DNA of 6,796 nucleotides from an uncultured Opitutia bacterium (GTDB lineage Bacteria > Verrucomicrobiota > Verrucomicrobiia > Opitutales > UBA953). The translations under genes and the position numbers were made by a program. Under the pieces are notes generated by a model. That model saw only the letters and a program-made list of their open reading frames with translations, was not told where the DNA came from and ran no database searches. The stretch lies in contig CAITUF010000134.1 of NCBI GenBank assembly GCA_903895475.1, positions 1 to 6,796 of the forward strand, given 5' to 3'. Shown here piece after piece: positions 1 to 6,500 of this stretch. Each line of letters begins with the position of its first letter. The first letter of the stretch is position 1.

Positions 1-243
1 ATACGTCCAGATGCGCTGGGTCCGCGCCACCTTGTCAGGATTGGCCTTATAGGTCCCACCGCGGATCCAGACCGTATCGCCCGGTTCGGCGAGGTCTTGG
101 GCCTTCATCAGTGAAGCCAAGGGCTTGTCGATCGTCCCCGCCTGTTCGTCCAACCCATTCGGCGCCACAAACAGTTCCTTGGCGTCCAAGGCAGTGCCGA
201 TGCACAGCCCGAGGACTAAGGAAAGGATGGCACCCAGGCGCAT
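1..243 (-). CDS. Secreted DUF1565 / pectate-lyase-like right-handed beta-helix protein, N-terminal part only
   Basis: The minus-strand frame opens with ATG at 243-241 and stays open for 81 codons to the left edge, so only the N-terminus is visible. Residues 1 to about 21 (MRLGAILSLVLGLCIGTALD) form a signal peptide with a charged start and a hydrophobic core. The Cys at 14 lacks a good lipobox, so a lipoprotein is unlikely. The mature start then shows FVAPNG (25-30), GTIDKPLASL (36-45) and GDTVWIRGGTY (55-65). This spacing is typical of DUF1565 / pectate-lyase-like proteins: 'V-P-G-D ... GT ... KP ... L ... A ... GDTV-I--GTY', the first coils of a parallel beta-helix. Such proteins are usually extracellular or periplasmic polysaccharide lyases or glycosidases, but the catalytic region lies outside the window, so the substrate is unknown. 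It is the third gene of a leftward operon, 54 nt after the UPF0261 gene. No clear Shine-Dalgarno precedes it. The family call is fairly secure; enzymatic activity is inference. Confidence 0.8.
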   Translation of the reverse strand, partial: MRLGAILSLVLGLCIGTALDAKELFVAPNGLDEQAGTIDKPLASLMKAQDLAEPGDTVWIRGGTYKANPDKVARTQRIWTY

Positions 244-297
244 CGGCCTACAAAAGACCCCAACCCTACGAAGGGCAAGCCTCCCTCGTGGCTTCGG
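244..297 (-). other. Structured 54-nt intercistronic spacer between the UPF0261 and beta-helix genes
   Basis: On the transcribed minus strand, two small hairpins can form: AAGCC/GGCTT (plus-strand 277-281 with 290-294) and CCCT/AGGG with a 4-nt loop (264-275). The latter is followed a few bases downstream by a short U-rich stretch (TCTTTTG, plus-strand 251-257). A competing pairing, ACGAGGG with CCCTTCGT (plus-strand 283-289 with 268-275, one bulge), would exclude both. It could partly terminate or process the mRNA between the cytosolic pair and the secreted product, but the stems are short and this may be chance. Confidence 0.25.
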
Positions 298-1503
298 TTA
301 CTTCTTCGCCTGCATCAGCGCAATGAGCTGATGGGCGCAGGCTTGGGCGAAGGCCGGGCTATTAATCTCCTCGGCGAATTCGCGGACCGGTACGCGGGCG
401 TGCTGCTTCAAGGCGGCGAATAGGGCTTGGTCCGCCGCGGCGTCGTGGAAGGGTTTACCTTCGGCGCTGATGACGCTGATGGCCTTGGTCGGGAGCATGA
501 TGACGGCACCCGCGGTGTAAGCGTTGGTTTTCTCTGCGACGATACGTCCGAGTTCGGCACATTCCGCCGCCGTGGTGCGCATGAGCGTGACCTGCGGGTT
601 GTGGATGTAGAAGTTGCGTCCAGAGAACTTAGGGGGAATTGAGGCTTGTTCGCCAAAGTTGACCATATCGAGGCAGCCCGGACCAACGACGACAGGTACC
701 GAGGCCTTGGCCGCGGCGTCCATGCGTTCCGGGCCTGCGTTTAGGACGCCACCGACGAGTTCATCGGCCCACTCGGTTGTGGTGAGGTCGAGCACGCCCG
801 AGACGATGCCGCTCTCAATGACGGATTCCATAATGCGCCCACCAGCACCCGTCGCAGCGAAGACGAGTACTTCGTAGCCCGCGGCTTCGAGGACCTTCTT
901 GGCTTCAGTGACGCACGCGGTGGTGTTACCGAACATGCTCGCCACGACCAAGGGACGGGCGGAGTCGATGACGGGTTCGGACTCAACCATGCCGCAGATG
1001 GCACCGGCGGCCCGGGTGAAGATGACGCGGGAAAGGCGGTTCAGGCCGGCCACATCGGCGATGCTGGGCATCATGGTGATGTCCTTGGTGCCGAGGTAAG
1101 GAGCGACGTTGCCCGCGGCGAGCGTCGAGACCATGAGCTTCGGGAAGCCCAAGGGCAGGGCGCGCATCGCGGCCGTACCAATCGCGGTGCCACCACCACC
1201 ACCGAGGGAGATGATGCCGTGGATTCGTCCTTCCGCCGCGAGCTTGGCGACCAGCGCCGGCGCGGCCTTAGTCATGGCGACCACGCATTCCCCGCGGTCC
1301 TTGCGAGCGAGTAGGTCGGCGAGGTCGAGACCAATGGCGGCAGCGACCTGCTCGCGAGTGATGTCTGGTTGGATTGTCGCGGAGCCGCCCGTGCCGACGT
1401 CAATCAGCAAGGGCTTGTGCCCGCGGGCGGCGATGAGTCCGGCGACAAAAGCATGTTCCTCACCCTTGGAATCGAGGGTGCCGAGTACTGCGATTGTGGC
1501 CAT
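298..1503 (-). CDS. Tm-1-like ATP-binding domain protein (UPF0261)
   Basis: This 401-aa protein is the full length expected for the UPF0261 family, the bacterial counterpart of the N-terminal half of the tomato virus-resistance protein Tm-1. Family blocks are visible in order: GTLDSKG (8-14), DVGTGG (35-40), a glycine-rich GGGGGTAIGT (101-110), GTKD (138-141), TGAGGR (218-223), LDLTTTEWADE (238-248), GPGCLDMVNFG (274-284) and MLPTKAIS (336-343). The glycine-rich segments of two Rossmann-like lobes fit nucleotide binding, which has been described for Tm-1. There is no signal peptide, so it is cytosolic. It starts at ATG 1503, 10 nt after the stop of the TIM-barrel gene, without a clear Shine-Dalgarno; tight operon coupling and probable co-function follow. 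The bacterial biochemical role is not established. An antiviral role should not be assumed, because plant Tm-1 inhibits tobamovirus replication by binding viral protein. Family assignment is very secure, function is not. Confidence 0.95.
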   Translation of the reverse strand: MATIAVLGTLDSKGEEHAFVAGLIAARGHKPLLIDVGTGGSATIQPDITREQVAAAIGLDLADLLARKDRGECVVAMTKAAPALVAKLAAEGRIHGIISLGGGGGTAIGTAAMRALPLGFPKLMVSTLAAGNVAPYLGTKDITMMPSIADVAGLNRLSRVIFTRAAGAICGMVESEPVIDSARPLVVASMFGNTTACVTEAKKVLEAAGYEVLVFAATGAGGRIMESVIESGIVSGVLDLTTTEWADELVGGVLNAGPERMDAAAKASVPVVVGPGCLDMVNFGEQASIPPKFSGRNFYIHNPQVTLMRTTAAECAELGRIVAEKTNAYTAGAVIMLPTKAISVISAEGKPFHDAAADQALFAALKQHARVPVREFAEEINSPAFAQACAHQLIALMQAKK

Positions 1504-1513
1504 GGCGAAGGGC

Positions 1514-2386
1514 TTAGAAGTGCTTACGCTTTACCGGGATCTGTTTAAAGCGCTGGGTGAGGTCCGTGAGGGACTGCTCGACGGCCATGCGTTCCAAACT
1601 CGAGGCTCCAACGAATCCATCAGTGTCGGAGTGCTCATTGATGAAAGCGGCGTCTTCCGGCGTGTTGATCGGGCCACCATGGCTGAGGAAGATGAGGTCC
1701 TTGCGGACAGACTTGGCGGCATCGATGATGCCCTGGGTGATTTTAGCGGCTTCCGGCAGGCTCATCGTGGCCTTGGTCACGCCGATGGAACCACCGACCG
1801 TGGTACCTACGTGGGCGATGATGACGTCGGCGCCGGCTTCGGCCATGGCGCGGGACTCTTCGGGCGAACCCACGTAGACGATGGTGAACATCTCCATCTT
1901 GCGAGCGAGGGCGACGGTTTCGAATTCCTTCTTCACGCTCATGCCGGTCTCTTCGAGGATCTGGCGGAACTTGCCGTCGATGATGGTGTGGGTCGGGAAG
2001 TTATTGATGCCCGAGAAGCCCATGTCCTTCACCTTACCGAGCCAATGCCACATGCGGCGACGCGGGTCGGTGGCATGGACGCCACAGATGACAGGGATTT
2101 CTTCGACGACGGGGAGGACTTCGTATTCGCCAATTTCCATGGCGACGGCGTTGGCGTCACCGTAGGCCATCATGCCAGCGGTCGAGCCGTGACCAGCCAT
2201 GCGGAAGCGGCCAGAGTTGTAGACGATGACGAGGTCAGCGCCGCCGCGCTCGATGAACTTCGCGCTGATACCCGTGCCGGCACCGGCGGCGATGATCGCC
2301 TTGCCCTTGGACATCGTGTCGCGCAGGCGCTCGATGACTTCGAGGCGAGTGTAAGGGTTTCCTTTTCCGGTCCAGGGGTTGGGCAT
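1514..2386 (-). CDS. Phosphoenolpyruvate hydrolase family TIM-barrel protein (Tm-1 C-terminal domain homologue)
   Basis: This 290-aa protein matches the PEP_hydrolase family (Pfam PF09370 type), a single TIM-barrel domain related to phosphonopyruvate hydrolase / PEP mutase-like enzymes and equivalent to the C-terminal half of plant Tm-1. Conserved blocks include GAGTGISAKFIERGGADL (35-52), VIVYNSGRFRMAGHGS (53-68), GINNFPTHTIIDG (126-138), AHVGTTVGGSIG (171-182), FLSHGGPI (213-220) and GFVGASSLER (237-246). The last two are the late barrel loops that normally bind phosphate or carboxylate ligands. There is no signal peptide, so it is cytosolic. It is the first gene of the leftward operon and lies 10 nt before the UPF0261 gene. 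ATG 2386 (MPNPWTGKG) is favoured because the family normally has a short lead followed by a helix like TRLEVIERLRDT. The substrate is unknown; the family name reflects homology rather than demonstrated activity of this protein. Confidence 0.93.
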   Translation of the reverse strand: MPNPWTGKGNPYTRLEVIERLRDTMSKGKAIIAAGAGTGISAKFIERGGADLVIVYNSGRFRMAGHGSTAGMMAYGDANAVAMEIGEYEVLPVVEEIPVICGVHATDPRRRMWHWLGKVKDMGFSGINNFPTHTIIDGKFRQILEETGMSVKKEFETVALARKMEMFTIVYVGSPEESRAMAEAGADVIIAHVGTTVGGSIGVTKATMSLPEAAKITQGIIDAAKSVRKDLIFLSHGGPINTPEDAAFINEHSDTDGFVGASSLERMAVEQSLTDLTQRFKQIPVKRKHF

Positions 2387-2486
2387 GGGTGTGATGTAAG
2401 CTGGGATTTGGGTGAAGATGTGCGTTCTGCGGTGGTCGGCAAGAATGGGTTGCTCGGACCAGACGGGTCGCTATTCAAAGGGTGTG
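2387..2486. promoter_or_regulatory. Divergent intergenic region between the Tm-1-type operon and the araC-like gene
   Basis: About 100 bp separate the leftward TIM-barrel start (2386) from the preferred start of the rightward AraC-type regulator (2487). Promoters for both directions should lie here or extend into the regulator's 5' end. The only promoter-like pair I could pick out on the plus strand is TTGCTC (2450-2455) and TATTCA (2472-2477), 16 bp apart. Each matches the sigma-70 consensus at only about half the positions, so it is not convincing. A short inverted repeat GACC-5 nt-GGTC is present around 2457-2469. No strong operator palindrome was seen. That promoters are present is inferred from the gene layout, not from a clear motif. 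Confidence 0.4.
2477..2482 (+). promoter_or_regulatory. Possible ribosome-binding site deciding a GTG start
   Basis: AAAGGG sits 4 nt before GTG 2487, the best-placed Shine-Dalgarno-like sequence among the candidate starts of the AraC-type gene. The frame is open back to ATG 2412. Codons before about 2487 have mixed third positions and include an AGA codon, whereas codons from about 2514 onward look like the rest of the gene. The spacing is short and many genes here seem to lack Shine-Dalgarno sites, so this is weak support. Confidence 0.35.
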
Positions 2487-3407
2487 GTGCCTGACCGCCA
2501 ATCAAATATCCCTTTTGAGACGCAACTCCGTCACCTTGAAACGGACATCGAGAACCCGCGTTCCAAGCGGATGTCGGTCGTCAGCGCGGAGGTGCGTGAC
2601 CCGCGTCCCTGGGTGCAGGACTCCCTCCGTTGCGCCGAGCTCTCGCACTTCGAGATCAGTCACGTCGGTTCGGCGGAGATGATTCCGCCTTATTCGATTG
2701 TCCGTAGTCAACAGAGTGGGGCCTTCTTCATGGCCTGTCTCTCGGGGCACGGGGAGGTCTTCGTGGATGGTCGGTGGCGTAAGCTCGCGGCTGGTCAGGC
2801 CTGTCTCCTGCCTTCGGGCATTCAGAACTCTTTTCGCATCGGCCGCAGTAAGCGCTGGGCGTTCTGCTGGGTTCGTTTCGGCAGCGGGGTGAAGTCCCGC
2901 ACAATCTTCCGCGCCAGCTCACCGGTGCAAGCGGCCTTTGACGGTGCGCCCTTGCACGCGGCTATCCTCGGCCTGCGGGCGGAATTGCAAGGGGAAGGGC
3001 TGTCGCGACGCAATTACCAGTGGATTGAACTCATCTACGATTACGTCAAAGCCTTCGCCGGCAGCTTCCGTGGCGACGAACGCGTCCAGCGTCTCTGGGA
3101 ACTCGTGAACCAGCGCCTCGACTATGCGTGGGATGCCAAGGCCTTGGTGCGTGAGTCGCACTTGAGTTTCGAGCACCTGCGTCGGCTGTGTCTCCGTGAG
3201 ATTGGTCGGACCCCGATGAGCCACCTGACGCACCTGCGCATCCAGCAAGCGGTCCGGTTAATCTCGGAGACCGATGAAAAATTGACCGAGGTCGCCCGTC
3301 AGGTCGGGTTCGCGAACGGCAACAGCTTTGCGGCGGCTTTCAAGAAATGCACCGGCCACCCCCCGTCTCAATTCCGCTTAGGGGCGGGTCCGGCTCGTTC
3401 GAAGTAA
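2487..3407 (+). CDS. AraC-family transcriptional regulator (cupin sensor + AraC HTH)
   Basis: This is a cytosolic DNA-binding regulator of the AraC/XylS family. From GTG 2487 it is 306 aa. Residues about 45-135 form an AraC_binding cupin-like domain (FEISHVGSAEMIPPYSIVR, then GEVFVDGRWRKLAAGQACLL), which normally binds a sugar or similar ligand. The C-terminal 100 residues carry both helix-turn-helix motifs: DAKALVRESHLSFEHLRRLC with REIGRTPMSHL (about 216-246), and the family signature LTEVARQVGFANGNSFAAAF ... GHPPSQFR (about 266-297). The start is uncertain. ATG 2412 (331 aa) would leave only 25 bp to the divergent operon; ATG 2571 (278 aa, MSVVSAEV) is a credible shorter start just before the cupin; GTG 2487 has the best Shine-Dalgarno. 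Its position, divergent to the Tm-1-type operon and upstream of the ThuA-dehydrogenase gene, suggests it regulates one or both flanks, probably as a ligand-responsive activator. Family call is certain; target and ligand are inference. Confidence 0.93.
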   Translation: MPDRQSNIPFETQLRHLETDIENPRSKRMSVVSAEVRDPRPWVQDSLRCAELSHFEISHVGSAEMIPPYSIVRSQQSGAFFMACLSGHGEVFVDGRWRKLAAGQACLLPSGIQNSFRIGRSKRWAFCWVRFGSGVKSRTIFRASSPVQAAFDGAPLHAAILGLRAELQGEGLSRRNYQWIELIYDYVKAFAGSFRGDERVQRLWELVNQRLDYAWDAKALVRESHLSFEHLRRLCLREIGRTPMSHLTHLRIQQAVRLISETDEKLTEVARQVGFANGNSFAAAFKKCTGHPPSQFRLGAGPARSK

Positions 3408-3413
3408 TATTTG

Positions 3414-3434
3414 CCCTTAAATGTGGATTTAGGG
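3414..3434. terminator. Weak hairpin after the araC-like gene
   Basis: CCCTTAAAT (3414-3422) and ATTTAGGG (3427-3434) can pair as an 8-bp stem with one bulged T and a GTGG loop, starting 7 nt after the regulator's stop. There is no T-run on the plus strand afterwards, and the stem is only half GC. It is at best a weak terminator or processing structure and could be chance. Confidence 0.2.
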
Positions 3435-3438
3435 GTGG

Positions 3439-3454
3439 TCCGGTTGCACCCGGA
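3439..3454. promoter_or_regulatory. 16-bp near-palindrome, candidate operator
   Basis: TCCGGTTGCACCCGGA is a near-perfect inverted repeat: arms TCCGG and CCGGA are exact complements, the TGCA core is self-complementary, and only one symmetric pair (T3444/C3449) fails, giving 14 of 16 matching positions. It lies 65 bp before the start of the ThuA-dehydrogenase gene, within the 111-bp gap, where a repressor or activator site would be expected. AraC proteins more often use direct repeats, so a LacI-, GntR- or other dimeric regulator could equally bind. No second copy was seen in the window, so function is conjecture. Confidence 0.3.
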
Positions 3455-3518
3455 AAGGAAGCAAAGGGTTGAAGGCTGGAAAGCAGGGGCCTACTTTGAG
3501 CCATCCCCGTCCATCCCC
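3455..3518 (+). promoter_or_regulatory. Leader of the ThuA-dehydrogenase gene: purine-rich tract and tandem CCATCCCC repeat
   Basis: From 3455 to about 3488 the plus strand is strongly purine-rich, with GGAAAG at 3452-3457 and again at 3478-3483, 26 bp apart. This ends about 30 nt before the start codon, too far to act as a Shine-Dalgarno for ATG 3519. Immediately before the ATG there is a tandem repeat, CCATCCCC at 3501-3508 and 3511-3518, which makes the start context pyrimidine-rich. No recognisable -35/-10 pair was found. The region probably contains the promoter and 5' untranslated leader, but only by position. Confidence 0.3.
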
Positions 3519-6500
3519 ATGTTCCGCTTCTTACTCCTGTTTACGGCTGCCTTCGTTTCGGCCGCCCCGCTCCGTGTCCTCGTCGTCAGCGATAATGACC
3601 AAGCGACCCGCGGTACCGTCGCCTACCTGACCAAGGGTGGGGCGCAAGTCGCCCAGGCGTCCGTCGCTTCGGCGGATGCCCTGGCCAAGGCCGACGTCGT
3701 CGTGCTTTATCAATCTAAGTTCATCGCTTATTCCGCGGACGCCCAGCAGGCCCTCGGTGCCTTCGCTAAGCGCGGCGGCGGCGTCGTCGCCGTGCACGGC
3801 GCAGTGGCCGCGGGCAATGCCGAGTTCGGCAAGTCGGTCTTCGGCGGCGCTTGGACGGGCGAGAGCCAGAAGTTTGCGAACAACATGCTTCTGTGCCTTC
3901 GCACGGACGCGCACCCGTTGACCATCTCTGCCTCCACCTTTGATATCCAGGACGACACCGTCTACGACCTCGCCTTGCACGAGAACATCTTCGTGCTTGG
4001 TTCCGCCTTTACGCCGAAGGTCACCAACGATCGCCGTAAGTCCACAGAGGCAAAGGACCGTGCCTCGGTCTACGACATCCAGCCCCAGCTTTGGGTCTAC
4101 GAAGCCACCGACCACCGTGCGGCCGTCTTCTTGGCCGGGGCCAACGCTGGCACCTTGGACCACGTCAGCTTCCGTACCTTTATTGCCCGCGCGGCAGCTT
4201 GGACGGCGAAGCGTCCGTTGACTGATGAGCTCTGCACGAAGGCCGACCTCGAAGACGTGCGCTACCCGACGGGCGGCCCCCGCCGCGGTGCCGATGCCGT
4301 GGCCCAGTTTAAGATGCAGCCTGGCTTCAAGGTCAGCGTCCTCGCGACCGAGCCCCTCATCAATAAGCCCATCGCCATGCAGTGGGACGAACGTGGTCGC
4401 CTCTGGGTGGCTGAAACCCCGGAGTACCCGAACGGTCGCCGTCCGTTGAACGCCGATGCTTGGAAGGAAGGCGGCGTGCTGGCCCCTGGTAATTACGACC
4501 GCCCAGCCACCGATAAGATCAGCGTCTTAGTTTCCTCGAAGAAAGACGGTGTCTTCGACCAGAAGGTCATCTTCCACGAAGGCCTCGAACTGATCACCGG
4601 TTTCTGTATCTATAAAGACGGCGTGATTGTCGTCGCCCAGAAGAACATCGTCTGGCTGCGCGATACGAATGGTGACGGCAAGGCCGACAAGGAAGAGATC
4701 CTCTTCGGCGGTTTCACCCCCGGAGACACCCACTTCGTCGCCAACCACTTCATCGTTGCCCCCGACGGTTGGATCTACGCCTCCAATGGCGGTGGTGGTG
4801 TCGCCACGCATGCTCAGACGGGTGCGGCGATGGCGCGCCTTTCCCCGGGCACGTTCCGCTTTAAGGCCGACGGTTCCGCGATTGAGCAGATCGCCTCGGC
4901 GGGCGGTAATAGTTTCGGTAACGAAGTCACCAGTGACATGGAGCTCCTCCATGGCAAGGCGACGACCGGTAATCCGATTCAGCACGTCGTGCTGCCTGAG
5001 ACCATTCTCGCGAAGGTTCCTGGCACGCCCGCCAAGGCCTTCACTTCGGTGAATCCCGGTCGTCCAGTTGCCCGTAAGGACCTCCCTGACCGCGCCCCGT
5101 TGCTGCAGATCGACCAAGTCGGTCGCTACACCGCCGCCTGTGCAACGCCGGTCTATGAGGACGGTGCCTGGCCCAAGGAATACAATGGCACGGTCTTCGT
5201 CAGCGAACCGATTCTCGACGTCATCCACCACGAGAAGCTCGTCCTCGATGGCCCCGCCTTCAAGGGTGAGTTGCTTCTGCCGGACTCCGAATGGCTTCGA
5301 TCTACCGATCATTGGTTCTGTCCGATTGACATCTCCTTCGGTCCTGATGGCGCCATGTACATCGTCGACTTCTATACTCCCGTCGTAGCCCACAATGACA
5401 CCCGTGGCCCGCAGCACTCCAAGTCTGGCGCCTCGGTCCGTCCTGACCGCGAGCACTACTTCGGTCGCATCTACCGTATTCAGCACGACAGCGCCCCCAC
5501 CTTCGGTCACCCCGACCTTACGCAGGCCGACGCCGCTGGCCTCGTCGCAGCCTTCAGCCATCCGAGCAAGGTCGTCCGCTTCAATGCCCTCCGCGTCCTC
5601 ATGGATCGCGCTCCTGCCGTCCAGAACGCTGCTGTGCCGCTCATGACGGAGTTGGCCTTCAGCAAGGGTAAGCCGGAAGCCCGCATCCTCGCGCTCTGGG
5701 GTCTGCAGCGTCTCGGTAAGCTCTCCAGCGAACAGCTTGCGAACGCCGCGACGACCGACAACGCCGCCGTCCGTAAGAACGCCTTCCTCGTTTCCGAGGC
5801 TGGCCAGATTTCACTTCCGACCGCCGCCTATCGTGCTGCCTTTGATGATGCCGACGCCCGTGTGCGCTTGGCTTCACTGCGTTCCCTGGGTTCCGCGGCG
5901 ATGTCCGCCGAGCTCGGCGTACTCCTGAGCGCTTCGCAGGCGAAGTTCACGGACAACTGGACCAAGGCTGCCTCCTCGGCTGCCACCGCTGCAAATCCGG
6001 CGACCTTCCTGGAATCGCAGATGGCCTCGACCGAAGCCACGGACGTCGAGTTCGCTCGTTCGTTGGCGACCAGCATGGCCGCTTCGAACGATGGCATTGC
6101 CCGTCTCCGCGTGCTGCAGGCCGCCGCCACCGCCCGTAATGTGGCCGTCGCCCGTGCCGCCTTACAAGTCTTCGCCGCCCGTAATGCCGCCGCTCCCGCC
6201 GATCAGGCCGCCACGGTGGCCGCGCTGAAGAAGGCCATCGCTCACAGCGACGCCGAACTCAGCCTCGCCGCGGTTACGCTCGCGGCCGCTTGGTCTAAGG
6301 GTGACGAACTCAAGGCCGAGTTTGCCGCGGCTGCCCAGAAGTTACTGCCGCTCGTCGCTGATGAAAAGGCTGCCCCAGAAGCCCGCGCCTCCGCGGCCCG
6401 TACGCTCGTCGCCATCCGCCGCGCCGATGCCGCCATTTTGCCTGCCATCATCCAGCTCCTCCAGAAGGGTACCCCTGACCTCGTCGCGTTCGCCGCGGTC

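Noticed and set aside
111..331. Two overlapping short plus-strand open frames near the left edge
   Set aside because: They are antisense to the signal peptide and beta-helix start of the minus-strand gene, and their R/P/S-rich translations look like reading-frame noise.
298..2386. A bacterial antiviral (phage-defence) role by analogy with tomato Tm-1
   Set aside because: Tm-1 resistance depends on direct binding of a tobamovirus replication protein. Nothing nearby resembles a defence island (no nucleases, helicases or toxins), and the neighbours are carbohydrate-type genes. A metabolic role is more economical.
2450..2477. A sigma-70-like promoter TTGCTC-16 bp-TATTCA for the AraC-type gene
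   Set aside because: Each hexamer matches the consensus at only about half the positions and the implied transcript start would fall almost on the GTG start. It is too weak to list as a promoter.
1109..2494. A 461-codon plus-strand open frame opposite the Tm-1-type genes
   Set aside because: It lies antisense to two genes with strong family matches, its translation is low-complexity (runs of D, G, H, V) with no recognisable domain, and it spans the junction of two real genes. It is a GC-driven shadow frame.
3531..4163. A 210-codon minus-strand open frame opposite the signal peptide and ThuA domain
   Set aside because: The plus-strand frame has a clear signal peptide and ThuA motifs. The antisense product has no recognisable features and starts and stops arbitrarily.
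4527..5561. A 344-codon minus-strand open frame inside the ThuA-dehydrogenase gene
   Set aside because: The plus strand here encodes the conserved PVC dehydrogenase domain with many family motifs. The antisense translation is V/G/R/D-rich with no recognisable fold.
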